A DNA stretch of 64,000 nucleotides, from positions 279,166 to 343,165 of the forward strand of contig NZ_LBMH01000006.1 in assembly GCF_001005305.1 (NCBI RefSeq). The letters are read 5' to 3'. Source of the DNA: Kordia zhangzhouensis (GTDB lineage Bacteria > Bacteroidota > Bacteroidia > Flavobacteriales > Flavobacteriaceae). A program made the position numbers and the translations under genes. This document shows positions 55,348 to 63,861 of the stretch, piece after piece. Below the pieces are notes generated by a model that was given only the letters and a program-made list of their open reading frames with translations, searched no databases and was not told where the DNA came from. Every line of letters begins with the position of its first letter. Positions within the stretch are counted from its first letter, which is position 1.

Positions 55348-57018
55348 ATGTTAAAAAGATATTGGAATAAAGGAACCAAGCAAAAAACAATCTTAATCAT
55401 TATAGGGTTGATTCTTTTCTGCACGTTGTTCATTTTGAGAGACGACTACCAACCGTTTTTATTGTTCATACGCAAGTACCTATTCATATTACTACTGTTT
55501 GCTGCGATTATTTACTTAGGAATACGTTCGTTTCGTAAAGCTACTACAGCTTTAAAAAAAATCTTTAGAGCAATTTTAACCATTGCTTCCATTGCAGTAA
55601 TCTATGTACTCTTATGGAATGTTGGGATGTATGATTACATGCAAACCTACAATGTTTTTAATGATATGAATTTGCAAGAAATTTCAAAACTACCGTTAAG
55701 TAGAAATGAGCGAATTCAACCATACAATAACATTCGAACAATGGCATACGAGTCTATTTCTGAAACACAAGAAGTTTCCACACCGCAACTAGTTCGTGTA
55801 GATGATCGCAATCAATGGACAATGGCTGTACAGCCTTCGCAAGAATATTTTATCCAACGAACCAAAGACAATATTGAAGAGTTATTCTCTGTATCAAGTA
55901 CGTCTCCTTCTCCTCGCTTTTCAAGTGAGAACAGAATTCAAGCGACATTTTCCATTGGTGAATCACTAGCATTCAGCAGAAATACGTATAATGCGGTTGT
56001 ACAACGCTTCAATCCGTGGCAATTATTTAATTATGAACCACACGAAGCATATTACATGAAAAACGATCAAGGAAATTGGGTACAAGTAGTAAGTTTAATT
56101 AAATGGAAAGGATTCTTTTTTCCTTATCCCACATTTGGAGGCGTGATGGTTCTAGAAGCTGGCGACCATGATTTTAACGACTATTTAGAACGCCTTCTTA
56201 TTGGAAAAGGAACTTATATTTCTGCAGAAGATGTACAAAAATATCCGTATTTACAACGTCAAAATACTTTATCTGAAAAAGTATCTCGTTTACAAGCAAA
56301 ATCAATGATGTTTTTAGGTGGTTTTACAGATCCACTTCCGTGGAATAAAAAGACGGCTGTTAAAATTCCTGATCTTGTAGAAGATCAAAACCAGCAACCT
56401 TTTGTGACTGATTTTAAATTTTCAGGAACAGTCAACAATGCGTATGATGGTTTATATCATTGGTTTGGACTAGAACCGATTGGTGACGAACGTACAAGTT
56501 TGTCTATCAGTGTTTTCATTCCTGCTGATGGAAGTAAAAAAGTGTACTATTACAATCACGCTAGCCGAAAAGAAGGATTGGCAGGTGTTTCTGCCATGCC
56601 TGCAAAAGTAATGGAATCTAAAAAATCGTATGATTGGACTGTAAATAAACCTGTAGAGTTCAGACCTTTTATTAGAGATATTGCCGGAAAAAGACGTCTA
56701 TTTATGCTAAGTACCATCGCCGCAAAACGCGAAAACAGCGATCAATTTGATGGCGGTTCAACACCTGATCTCGCTTTAGTAGATGTTTCGTATAAGGATG
56801 TAGTTTGGATTGATGCAAAGCATCCATCACAATGGAACACTGAAATTTTGAACCAATTGGGAGAAACTTGGAAAGATTCTGAACAATTATCAGATAGTGA
56901 TTTATATCCTGACAAGGAAAACACGGAACGACTTAGTATAGTTGATACGATTTCCGTTCAAAAAGAGAACATAGTAGCTGATAGTTTGGCAATTCAAAAA
57001 GATAGCATTAAACACTAA
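55348..57018 (+). CDS. Large membrane-anchored protein, last gene of the seven-gene cluster
   Basis: 556 aa. Three hydrophobic stretches in the first 95 residues (about 13-27, 38-52, 73-92), then a roughly 430-residue, probably extracytoplasmic region rich in Tyr, Trp and Phe (FFFPYPTFGGVMVLEAG, LYHWFGLEPIGDE). No signal-peptide cleavage site. It may be a surface-facing sensor or enzyme of unknown type; I see no clear catalytic motif. It sits at the end of the cluster, before the shared terminator. Confidence 0.82.
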   Translation: MLKRYWNKGTKQKTILIIIGLILFCTLFILRDDYQPFLLFIRKYLFILLLFAAIIYLGIRSFRKATTALKKIFRAILTIASIAVIYVLLWNVGMYDYMQTYNVFNDMNLQEISKLPLSRNERIQPYNNIRTMAYESISETQEVSTPQLVRVDDRNQWTMAVQPSQEYFIQRTKDNIEELFSVSSTSPSPRFSSENRIQATFSIGESLAFSRNTYNAVVQRFNPWQLFNYEPHEAYYMKNDQGNWVQVVSLIKWKGFFFPYPTFGGVMVLEAGDHDFNDYLERLLIGKGTYISAEDVQKYPYLQRQNTLSEKVSRLQAKSMMFLGGFTDPLPWNKKTAVKIPDLVEDQNQQPFVTDFKFSGTVNNAYDGLYHWFGLEPIGDERTSLSISVFIPADGSKKVYYYNHASRKEGLAGVSAMPAKVMESKKSYDWTVNKPVEFRPFIRDIAGKRRLFMLSTIAAKRENSDQFDGGSTPDLALVDVSYKDVVWIDAKHPSQWNTEILNQLGETWKDSEQLSDSDLYPDKENTERLSIVDTISVQKENIVADSLAIQKDSIKH

Positions 57019-57041
57019 TTTTGCTTTTTTAACTACTTAAT

Positions 57042-57077
57042 AAAAAACGTTGTTCTATATAAAAACAGCGTTTTTTT
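57042..57077. terminator. Bidirectional terminator at the end of the seven-gene cluster
   Basis: 13-bp stem with one T-G pair (57042-57054 with 57064-57076), A-run and T-run on either side; it lies between the convergent cluster and the histidine kinase gene. Confidence 0.85.
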
Positions 57078-59010
57078 ATTTTAAAGGAATTGTAAGTACA
57101 ACTTCTGTTCCACTAGGTTTTTTATGCTGATCTTTTAGGTCTAAAAAATGTACTGAAAAACTATTTTTAAAGTCTTTTACAAAATTTGCCAGTCTATTTT
57201 TAGTCAGCGCAATTCCAATAGACTTTCGCTTTACAATTTTTTCACTGGCAATTTTTTGAGCTGCTTCACGCCCAATTCCATTGTCAATAATAGAAATTGT
57301 TACAAAATCATCTTTTGTTTTTTTAACCACTAACTTAATATTTTTTTCTCCCTTTTTAGAAGACAAACCATGCCATAATGCATTTTCTAGAAACGGCTGT
57401 AATACTAAGGATGGAATTTTGATTTGATCAAGATCTATATCTTCATCAACTAATACTTCAAAATTAATTTCATTGGAAAAACGAATATTTTCAATACTCA
57501 TATACAAATCCATCGTTTCCAATTCGTCACTTAGTGAAACTACTTTTACTCGAGAAGCATCTAAAATTTTTCGAATAAGCTTAGCAAATTTGTTTAAGTA
57601 ATGTACTGCATTTTTCTGCTCATTGCTAATAATATATTGTTTGATAGAATTAAGAGAGTTAAACACAAAATGTGGGTTCATTTGGCTACGCAGCATATCT
57701 TGCTCTAGTGTCAGGATCTTTTTCTCGTTATTAAGCAGTCGTTGTCGGTACAAAATGTAAATCATGATTGCAAGAAAGGCAAATACAATACTGCTTGTTA
57801 TCCAAATACTTTTATTCCTTTTTAAAGTTTGCTTAACTGTTTGATTTTCTTTTTCTAGCGTTTCAATTTGTGTGCTAATTTTTTTAGTATCATACTTTAC
57901 AATAAGGTCATTTACATATTTAAAATTCTTCTCATTAGTAATTTCTTCATTAAGCTCGTATGACTTCTTTTGAAACTCCAATGCCTCCTTGTAATGACCT
58001 TCTTCTTCTGCTACGACAGATAAACGCCCATAGCTTTCTGCAATAGCACTTTTCAGATTGTACTCTTTAGAAAGAGCCAGTCCTTCATTTAAATATTTTT
58101 TAGCTTCTTGGTAATTTTTTAATTCTAAATGTGCCCAGCCTAAGTTTGTATAGACTCCCGAAAGGTGAAATTTATCTCGTAATCCTTTCGCTTTTTCAAA
58201 AGTAGAAGATATTATTTCGATGGCTTCATTATACTTTTGTTGCTTTATGTAAATTCGACCAATTGTATTATTGCAAATTACACGTCCCAAATCAGAATCG
58301 ATTTCGTTATTATAACGCAACGATTCTTTGTAATCAGCAAGCGCTCCTTCTAGGTCACCTTTGGCTTCTTTTACATATCCAATATTGTGGTAATTAATTG
58401 CTAATCCTAGCTTATTACCAACACTTTCTTCTATTTTCATAGACTTTGTAAATCGCTGAACAGCCAAGTCATACTGTTCTAACACTAAAAAAATATTTCC
58501 CATACTATTTAGTGAAACTGCAATACTTCTATTTACTGATTCGGTACGATTTTCAATAGTTTCTGCCAAAGCTAATGCCTCTTGATGGTAATCTAATGCT
58601 GTTCGAATATCATCTATTCGGCGATACACTACACCTAGCATATTTAACGCATTGACACGAAGTTCCTTGTCTCCCGCTTCTGTCGCTTTTTCTAGTGCTT
58701 TTTGGTGAAATTCAATTGCTTTATCATATTGAGAAGTATTTCTGCAATAAATTCCTATGGCATTCAGCGCATAACTTTCTCCTTGAAGATATTCGTTGTT
58801 GTGGTATACGTTAATTAAATATTGAAGTTGTAACGAATCTCTAGTATAGACTTTAAGTTTCTCGTTAATTTCGAAGTACGCTGTTGGTCTTTTTACCAAC
58901 AAGGCATGTGCCTCTTTCACAAAAGTACTATCTGAAGTTTGTGAAAAACATATCATTGTAAAAAATAGGGCAAGAATGAACAGTGTTGCATTCTTATTAA
59001 AATGGCGCAT
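57076..59010 (-). CDS. TPR-containing sensor histidine kinase (LytS/YehU type)
   Basis: 644 aa. Signal peptide (MICFSQ), then about seven TPR-like repeats from about 80 to 370 (ALNMLGVVYRRIDDIRTALDY-type spacing), a coiled coil, one membrane segment (about 405-421, WITSSIVFAFLAIMIYILY) and a His_kinase domain with phospho-His in SQMNPHFVFNSLN. The ATPase G-box IIDNGIGREAA and ENALWHGLSS are intact. The repeats would be periplasmic and the kinase cytoplasmic. Partner regulator gene is 15 bp upstream. Confidence 0.93.
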   Translation of the reverse strand: MRHFNKNATLFILALFFTMICFSQTSDSTFVKEAHALLVKRPTAYFEINEKLKVYTRDSLQLQYLINVYHNNEYLQGESYALNAIGIYCRNTSQYDKAIEFHQKALEKATEAGDKELRVNALNMLGVVYRRIDDIRTALDYHQEALALAETIENRTESVNRSIAVSLNSMGNIFLVLEQYDLAVQRFTKSMKIEESVGNKLGLAINYHNIGYVKEAKGDLEGALADYKESLRYNNEIDSDLGRVICNNTIGRIYIKQQKYNEAIEIISSTFEKAKGLRDKFHLSGVYTNLGWAHLELKNYQEAKKYLNEGLALSKEYNLKSAIAESYGRLSVVAEEEGHYKEALEFQKKSYELNEEITNEKNFKYVNDLIVKYDTKKISTQIETLEKENQTVKQTLKRNKSIWITSSIVFAFLAIMIYILYRQRLLNNEKKILTLEQDMLRSQMNPHFVFNSLNSIKQYIISNEQKNAVHYLNKFAKLIRKILDASRVKVVSLSDELETMDLYMSIENIRFSNEINFEVLVDEDIDLDQIKIPSLVLQPFLENALWHGLSSKKGEKNIKLVVKKTKDDFVTISIIDNGIGREAAQKIASEKIVKRKSIGIALTKNRLANFVKDFKNSFSVHFLDLKDQHKKPSGTEVVLTIPLK

Positions 59011-59025
59011 ACACTTCTAATTTTC

Positions 59026-59763
59026 TTATAATTTCTCTAAAAAAGCGGCTTTTCGTTGTCTTGAAATTGGTATTTTATGATTTGAGACCAAAATCACATA
59101 TCCATCAGACTTAATAAATTCTTTAATCTTGTCTAAATTCACAATATAAGAGTTATGAATTCTGAAAAATCGTTCATCTGGCAACATTGAATTGACTTCT
59201 TTTAGTTTTTTAGTTAAGACGATTTTTTTTGAATTATTCAAGTACAGTGTACTATAATTCCCATCCGACTCGGCAAAAAGCAAATCATCCAAGTCTAAAA
59301 AAATTAATTTCCCATCAGTATTAATTGTAATTCGTTTTTTATTGAACCTACTATTATAATCTGACAAGATACGCTCAAATTTTTCAGTCGAGACATCATT
59401 TCTGGATATATACTTTTTAACCTTTGAAATCGCAATTTTTAAATCGTCCATATCAATAGGTTTCAACAAATAATCGATGGCTTCTTCTTTAAGTGCCTTG
59501 ATTGCATATTCATTGTATGCTGTTGTAATGATTACAGCAAAATCTTTTGATTTTAATCTATTTAGAAATTGAAACCCGTCCATTGTTGGCATTTCTATAT
59601 CCAAAAAAATACAATCGCAAGGCGTTTTTTCAATATATACTAAAGCTTCTTCAGGATCCGTAAATTTTGCTAGAATTTCTAGTTCATCAGAAAAATTATC
59701 TAATTCCCATGAAAGGCTTTCTAGTGCTTTAGGTTCGTCATCAATTAAAATCGCTCTGAGCAT
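59026..59763 (-). CDS. LytTR-family response regulator, partner of the adjacent kinase
   Basis: 245 aa. Receiver domain with IDDE near 7-10, phospho-acceptor Asp55 in FLDIEMPTMDG and conserved Lys in LLKPID. LytTR DNA-binding domain in the second half (FAESDGNYSTLYL, FFRIHNSYIVN). The kinase gene follows after 15 bp, so this is a complete two-component system. It is divergent from the surface-protein operon at 60.1-63.8 kb, which makes that operon a possible target. Confidence 0.93.
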   Translation of the reverse strand: MLRAILIDDEPKALESLSWELDNFSDELEILAKFTDPEEALVYIEKTPCDCIFLDIEMPTMDGFQFLNRLKSKDFAVIITTAYNEYAIKALKEEAIDYLLKPIDMDDLKIAISKVKKYISRNDVSTEKFERILSDYNSRFNKKRITINTDGKLIFLDLDDLLFAESDGNYSTLYLNNSKKIVLTKKLKEVNSMLPDERFFRIHNSYIVNLDKIKEFIKSDGYVILVSNHKIPISRQRKAAFLEKL

Positions 59764-60091
59764 ACATATTTGCTTTTTATTAGTCTAAAGGTACACTTTT
59801 TACACATATTTCTTATGTAGTTCGTATCATTGGTGTAAAAATATGTATATGCGGTTTGGTTTTTTAAATAAATAACAGACAAGGGTATTTTCACTGTTTT
59901 TACGCATTAACAGGTTATACAACTTTTAAATCCATCTATACAAAAATCACTCGTTGCATGTCTTTCATATTCTATATTTGAGTCAATCAAACTACTCCCA
60001 AATTTTAGATGATCGCCCTAATGTTATGATATATGATTTTTAATCACATCAATACAATTATCTAATAACTAAACAATCAAACATCAAAGTA
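59764..60091. other. 328-bp intergenic region between the LytTR gene and the surface operon
   Basis: No frame of note. It holds the candidate promoter at 59954-59980 for the plus-strand operon. I found no clear LytTR-type direct repeat by eye. Confidence 0.5.
59954..59980 (+). promoter_or_regulatory. Candidate promoter of the surface-protein operon
   Basis: Perfect -7 box TATATTTG at 59973-59980 with TTG at 59954-59956 (16-nt spacer, slightly short). The leader to the ATG at 60092 would be about 105 nt. Confidence 0.5.
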
Positions 60092-61558
60092 ATGAAAAGA
60101 ATTACACTATTTTTAACACTTGTTTGCTTCATATTTTCTGTGCAGGCAAACAATATCAGGGTAAATAATATTTCTCTGGAGAATTTAAATGAAGTATCCA
60201 ATTGGGTTCATGTAGAATTTGATGTAGCTTGGGACAATTCTTGGAGAATTAGCTCAGGTCCTTCTAACTGGGATGCTGCATGGGTTTTTGTAAAATATAG
60301 AGTTAATAATGGAGCATGGACTCATGCAATTGTAAGCCAAGCAAACTCAGTCGCTGCGGCAGGTAGCACTTTAGATGTCACCTCTGATGGCATGGGTGCT
60401 TTTATCTATAGAGATAGTGACGGGAGTGGAAATGTAAATTTTCAAAACGTACAGCTTCGCTGGAATTTTGGCGCAACAGATACGAATGATATTATAGACA
60501 TTCAAGTATTTGCCATTGAAATGGTATATGTTCCTCAAAGTGCTTTTTACGTAGGTGGAACAACAGGAAGTGAATCTAATAAATTTTATGCTGGAGGTTT
60601 TTCTACAAGTTCGTCATTTCAAATTACTTCCGAAGCTGCTATCACCATAGCAAATACTTCGGGAAATTTATACTATACTGGAGACAGTGCGAGTGGTGGA
60701 GATCAAACCGGAACACTTGGAGCTGCTTTCCCAAAAGGGTTTAATGCCTTTTACTGTATGAAATATGAGGTTACCGAAGCCCAATGGTTAGGCTTTTTTA
60801 ATAGCTTAACCGAAACACAAAAAACCAACAGAGATGTAACAGACGCAAATCACAAAAACAGTGACAGTGTTGTCAGTCGAAATACCATTTCTTGGACAGG
60901 AGGATCAGCAAGTGCTACAACTTCTGCACCTGATAGAGCTTGTAGTTATTTAAGTCCTGGAGATATAAATGCTTATATGGATTGGACAGGAATGCGCCCT
61001 ATGACTGAATTGGAATACGAAAAAGCCTGTCGCGGTCCTGTACTACCAAAACCAGGAGAATTTGCGTGGGGAAGTGCTAATATCGCTTCAAATGCATATA
61101 CGTTAGTGAACTCAGGTTTTTCAAGTGAACGTGTTTCAAATCCGGAAACGAATACTGGAAATGCAATTTATGCTGATACTAACGGAACGATTAGTGGCCC
61201 TTTACGTAATGGAATTTTTGCCGCAAGTGCCGTAAATAATAATCGTGAAGAAACTGGTGGCACATACTATGGTATCATGGAAATGTCTGGAAACTTATAT
61301 GAACGTTGTGTGACTGTTGGAACTGCTCAAGGACGTAATTTTACAGGTGTTCATGGTAATGGAATCATTAGCTCTACTGGTAATGGAACTGCTATCAATT
61401 GGCCAAATAATTCTACAGGAGATGGTTACAGCTATCGAGGAGGAAGTTGGTTGAATGGATCTGACTTCATTAGAGTTTCTGATAGATTTGATGGTGCGTC
61501 TGTAATTGGAACAGGCAATAACCGATTAGGCTTTAGAGCTGTAAGAACTGCACCTTAA
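60092..61558 (+). CDS. Secreted protein with FGE-sulfatase-like fold, no catalytic Cys
   Basis: 488 aa. Signal peptide ending SVQAN (about residue 20). The first 140 residues form a beta-rich domain (VEFDVAWDNSW, NGAWTHAIV). From about 145 comes the FGE/SUMF1-like fold: ALEMVYVPQ-type start (AIEMVYVPQSAFYVGG), AFYCMKYEVTEAQW, MRPMTELEYEKACRG, EMSGNLYERCV, YRGGSWLNG and LGFRAVR. The two Cys of formylglycine-generating enzymes, expected near the RGGSW/GFR region, are absent, so it is not a sulfatase activator. It has no T9SS sorting domain of its own. First gene of the operon; next gene 10 bp on. Confidence 0.85.
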   Translation: MKRITLFLTLVCFIFSVQANNIRVNNISLENLNEVSNWVHVEFDVAWDNSWRISSGPSNWDAAWVFVKYRVNNGAWTHAIVSQANSVAAAGSTLDVTSDGMGAFIYRDSDGSGNVNFQNVQLRWNFGATDTNDIIDIQVFAIEMVYVPQSAFYVGGTTGSESNKFYAGGFSTSSSFQITSEAAITIANTSGNLYYTGDSASGGDQTGTLGAAFPKGFNAFYCMKYEVTEAQWLGFFNSLTETQKTNRDVTDANHKNSDSVVSRNTISWTGGSASATTSAPDRACSYLSPGDINAYMDWTGMRPMTELEYEKACRGPVLPKPGEFAWGSANIASNAYTLVNSGFSSERVSNPETNTGNAIYADTNGTISGPLRNGIFAASAVNNNREETGGTYYGIMEMSGNLYERCVTVGTAQGRNFTGVHGNGIISSTGNGTAINWPNNSTGDGYSYRGGSWLNGSDFIRVSDRFDGASVIGTGNNRLGFRAVRTAP

Positions 61559-61568
61559 AAGTACGGAG

Positions 61569-62978
61569 ATGAAAAGAAAAATTATTTTCTTACTATATAT
61601 TTCTCTCCTGTACAGTTTGCAAATATCGGCACAGTTCAACGGGTCTAATGGTGATGGATATGACAAAGAAGAATTATCAGCCACAACCTTAACCAATACT
61701 TCGCTAACAATAATGTACTTAGGTAGTAATGGAGATGGATATGACGCAAGGGCTTTAAATGCTACAACTTTGCAAAATACACCATTATTTGTGTTATATT
61801 CAGGAGGAAATGGTGATGGGTATGATGATACTTCTCTCAACGCAACGACGCTACAAAACACGCCTCTATTTGCTTTATATTCGGGAGGAAATGGTGATGG
61901 ATTTGATGAAAAAAGTCTAAACGCTACCACTTTACAGAATGCTCCTTTATTCGCATTGTATTCTGGAGGAAACGGTGACGGGTATGATGATACTTCTCTC
62001 AATGCAACAACGCTACAAAATACTCAATTATTTGTATTGTATTCAGGAGGAAATGGTGACGGATATGATGATACTTCTCTTAATGCAACAACGCTACAAA
62101 ATACTCAATTATTCGTGTTGTATTCAGGAGGAAATGGTGATGGATTTGATGTAGATCAAGAAACAGGTTTTTTAAATCCGAATCAAATTGTAGACTTACG
62201 AATCCAAGCTAAGGCTCTACTTCAAGGCCCCATATTGAGTCCAAATGATGATGGATTAATGAATGATGATCTTCGGATAGGAAACTTAATTCCGAAAATA
62301 AGCCCATATGATGCAGGTACATCTATACCAAATTCAGATGTGTTTAATAATGGAGGTATTTCTGGAACAGGTTTAATGGCAGATAATATTGTAGATTGGG
62401 TATTAGTAGAAATTCGAGACAGTTCTGACAATACGTTAATAGTTGACGAAACGTCTGCTCTATTACAACGTGATGGAGATATTGTAAGCTTAGACGGGAC
62501 TTCAGATGTTATTTTACGAGGAATGACAGGGAATTATTTTATTACTATACGCCATAGAAATCATTTAGCAATGATGACACAAAGTACAATAGCGCTATCT
62601 GTAGTTCCTACTAGTGTTGACTTTACGAACAGTGGTCTTGCTACTTATGGAAGTAATGCACGTGTACAACTGGCAAATGGAACAATGGCAATGTGGTCAG
62701 GAAATGTAAACGGAGATACTATTATTCAATATTCAGGAACTACTCCTGATTCACCAAGTATTTTATCATTAGTGCTCAATGATCCTGGAAACTTCCTAAA
62801 CTTCCCTACGTATATAGTGAACGGATACAATACACATGATATTGATATGGATGGAAACACTCAATATACCGGAACATCTCCAGACACGCCAATAATATTA
62901 CAAAATGTATTAATCCACCCAGGAAATTTCCTAAATTTTAGTACATATCAAATTTTAGAACAATTACCAGAAAATTAA
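61569..62978 (+). CDS. Secreted repeat protein with GNGDGYD repeats and dockerin-like modules
   Basis: 469 aa. Signal peptide ending LQISAQ (about residue 22). Residues of about 24-190 contain about six and a half copies of a 27-residue repeat (GGNGDGYDDTSLNATTLQN then about eight hydrophobic residues). The rest is one structured region that includes two dockerin-like segments (GNVNGDTIIQYSGTTPDSP and DIDMDGNTQYTGTSPDTP) and ends QLPEN; proteins with such endings are common surface or hemagglutinin-like proteins in flavobacteria. The Asp/Asn/Gly loops may bind calcium. No sorting domain. It is 5 bp from the next gene. Confidence 0.85.
   Translation: MKRKIIFLLYISLLYSLQISAQFNGSNGDGYDKEELSATTLTNTSLTIMYLGSNGDGYDARALNATTLQNTPLFVLYSGGNGDGYDDTSLNATTLQNTPLFALYSGGNGDGFDEKSLNATTLQNAPLFALYSGGNGDGYDDTSLNATTLQNTQLFVLYSGGNGDGYDDTSLNATTLQNTQLFVLYSGGNGDGFDVDQETGFLNPNQIVDLRIQAKALLQGPILSPNDDGLMNDDLRIGNLIPKISPYDAGTSIPNSDVFNNGGISGTGLMADNIVDWVLVEIRDSSDNTLIVDETSALLQRDGDIVSLDGTSDVILRGMTGNYFITIRHRNHLAMMTQSTIALSVVPTSVDFTNSGLATYGSNARVQLANGTMAMWSGNVNGDTIIQYSGTTPDSPSILSLVLNDPGNFLNFPTYIVNGYNTHDIDMDGNTQYTGTSPDTPIILQNVLIHPGNFLNFSTYQILEQLPEN
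61640..62170. repeat. Tandem 81-bp coding repeats
   Basis: Exact 81-bp period (for instance GGA codons at 61803 and 61884). Copies differ by synonymous and a few amino-acid changes (Y/F after GDG; T, A or Q in the following hydrophobic part). They encode the 27-residue GNGDGYD units. Confidence 0.9.
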
Positions 62979-62982
62979 AATT

Positions 62983-63807
62983 ATGAAAAAAGCAATCAAC
63001 ATATTAATATTGAGTTTTATCTATTTTTTAGCTACATCACTAAAAGCTCAAGATGGCTACACCTATACGTTTCAACATAATGGAGCTTATAACTTTACTG
63101 TACAAGCAGTACCAAATACAAGTTCAAATACATTTGCCCCGTTAGTACAAAGCTATGGATTTACAATTATAGTACCTGATGGAGTTACAATTGATACTGG
63201 ATCTGCTACTTCGTTAGGAGGTGGTGCTAGTGCTACATTCTTTGATGGCACCAATGTAGGAATGCCTTCAATTGATGGATATTTAATAACAGAAACTTTG
63301 GGGAGTCCTGCTACATATCCAGCTCCTTCAACCGCAACCAACACAAACGTGTACACATTTACAGTAAATGGAAGTCCAACTAGTGGAACTATATATATTT
63401 TAGAAAACAATTCTGCTTTGGCAAACTCAGTAACACCCTTAAAGTCATTTAAGCAAGCAGACATGATAGATGATGGTACTACGGTTTTTGTAAACGTAGT
63501 CGATCCAAATTCTGCTGCTGTATCTGGAATGAGTACATTCAATTTCAATACACTATCTGTGGAAGAAACAAATGAATTAGATACTTTATCATTGTATCCA
63601 AATCCAGCCAGTGATATTGTAAAAATAATAACCCCTGAACGCGTAAATAATATAGAAATTGAAATCTATGACAACTCAGGAAAACTAATTCATCTTCAAT
63701 TATCAGAAGAAAATACAATTGATGTGAGCAATATTGCTTCCGGTCTGTACTTAGTTACAATAACATCTGATGATTTGAAAATAACTAAAAAGCTTATTGT
63801 AAAATAA
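62983..63807 (+). CDS. Secreted protein with T9SS type A C-terminal sorting domain
   Basis: 274 aa. Signal peptide ending LKAQ (about residue 22), then a beta-sandwich-like region (FTVQAVPNTSSNTFAPLV). The final 75 residues are a type A sorting domain: SLYPNPASDIVKI, IEIYDNSGKLI, and IASGLYLVTI followed by KKLIVK. It should cross the outer membrane by the T9SS and be handled by PorU. It closes the three-gene operon; the two genes before it, lacking a sorting domain, may associate with it or be exported otherwise. Followed by terminator hairpins. Confidence 0.9.
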   Translation: MKKAINILILSFIYFLATSLKAQDGYTYTFQHNGAYNFTVQAVPNTSSNTFAPLVQSYGFTIIVPDGVTIDTGSATSLGGGASATFFDGTNVGMPSIDGYLITETLGSPATYPAPSTATNTNVYTFTVNGSPTSGTIYILENNSALANSVTPLKSFKQADMIDDGTTVFVNVVDPNSAAVSGMSTFNFNTLSVEETNELDTLSLYPNPASDIVKIITPERVNNIEIEIYDNSGKLIHLQLSEENTIDVSNIASGLYLVTITSDDLKITKKLIVK

Positions 63808-63814
63808 TAAGCTT
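63790..63814 (+). terminator. Short hairpin overlapping the stop of the sorting-domain gene
   Basis: aagcttatt/aataagctt arms around gtaaaat, then ctatttttt. It overlaps the stop codon; a weak first terminator. Confidence 0.5.
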
Positions 63815-63832
63815 CTATTTTTTGTTTCGCAA

Positions 63833-63861
63833 AGCCTCTTAGCAACCTAAGAGGTTTTTTT
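63833..63861 (+). terminator. Main terminator of the surface-protein operon
   Basis: 8-bp stem cctcttag/ctaagagg (63835-63842 with 63847-63854), 4-nt loop, seven T after it. The last 139 bp of the window hold no recognisable gene. Confidence 0.88.

Noticed and set aside
47992..57018. Contractile-injection or phage-tail locus
   Set aside because: A AAA+ gene is present, but there is no sheath, tube, baseplate or spike gene in the surrounding 15 kb.
61526..62002. Minus-strand frame with repeating PSPFPPEYN
   Set aside because: Antisense of the 27-residue coding repeats on the plus strand.
61640..62170. Regularly spaced repeats resembling a CRISPR array
   Set aside because: The 81-bp units are directly adjacent, without unique spacers, and are translated in one open frame.
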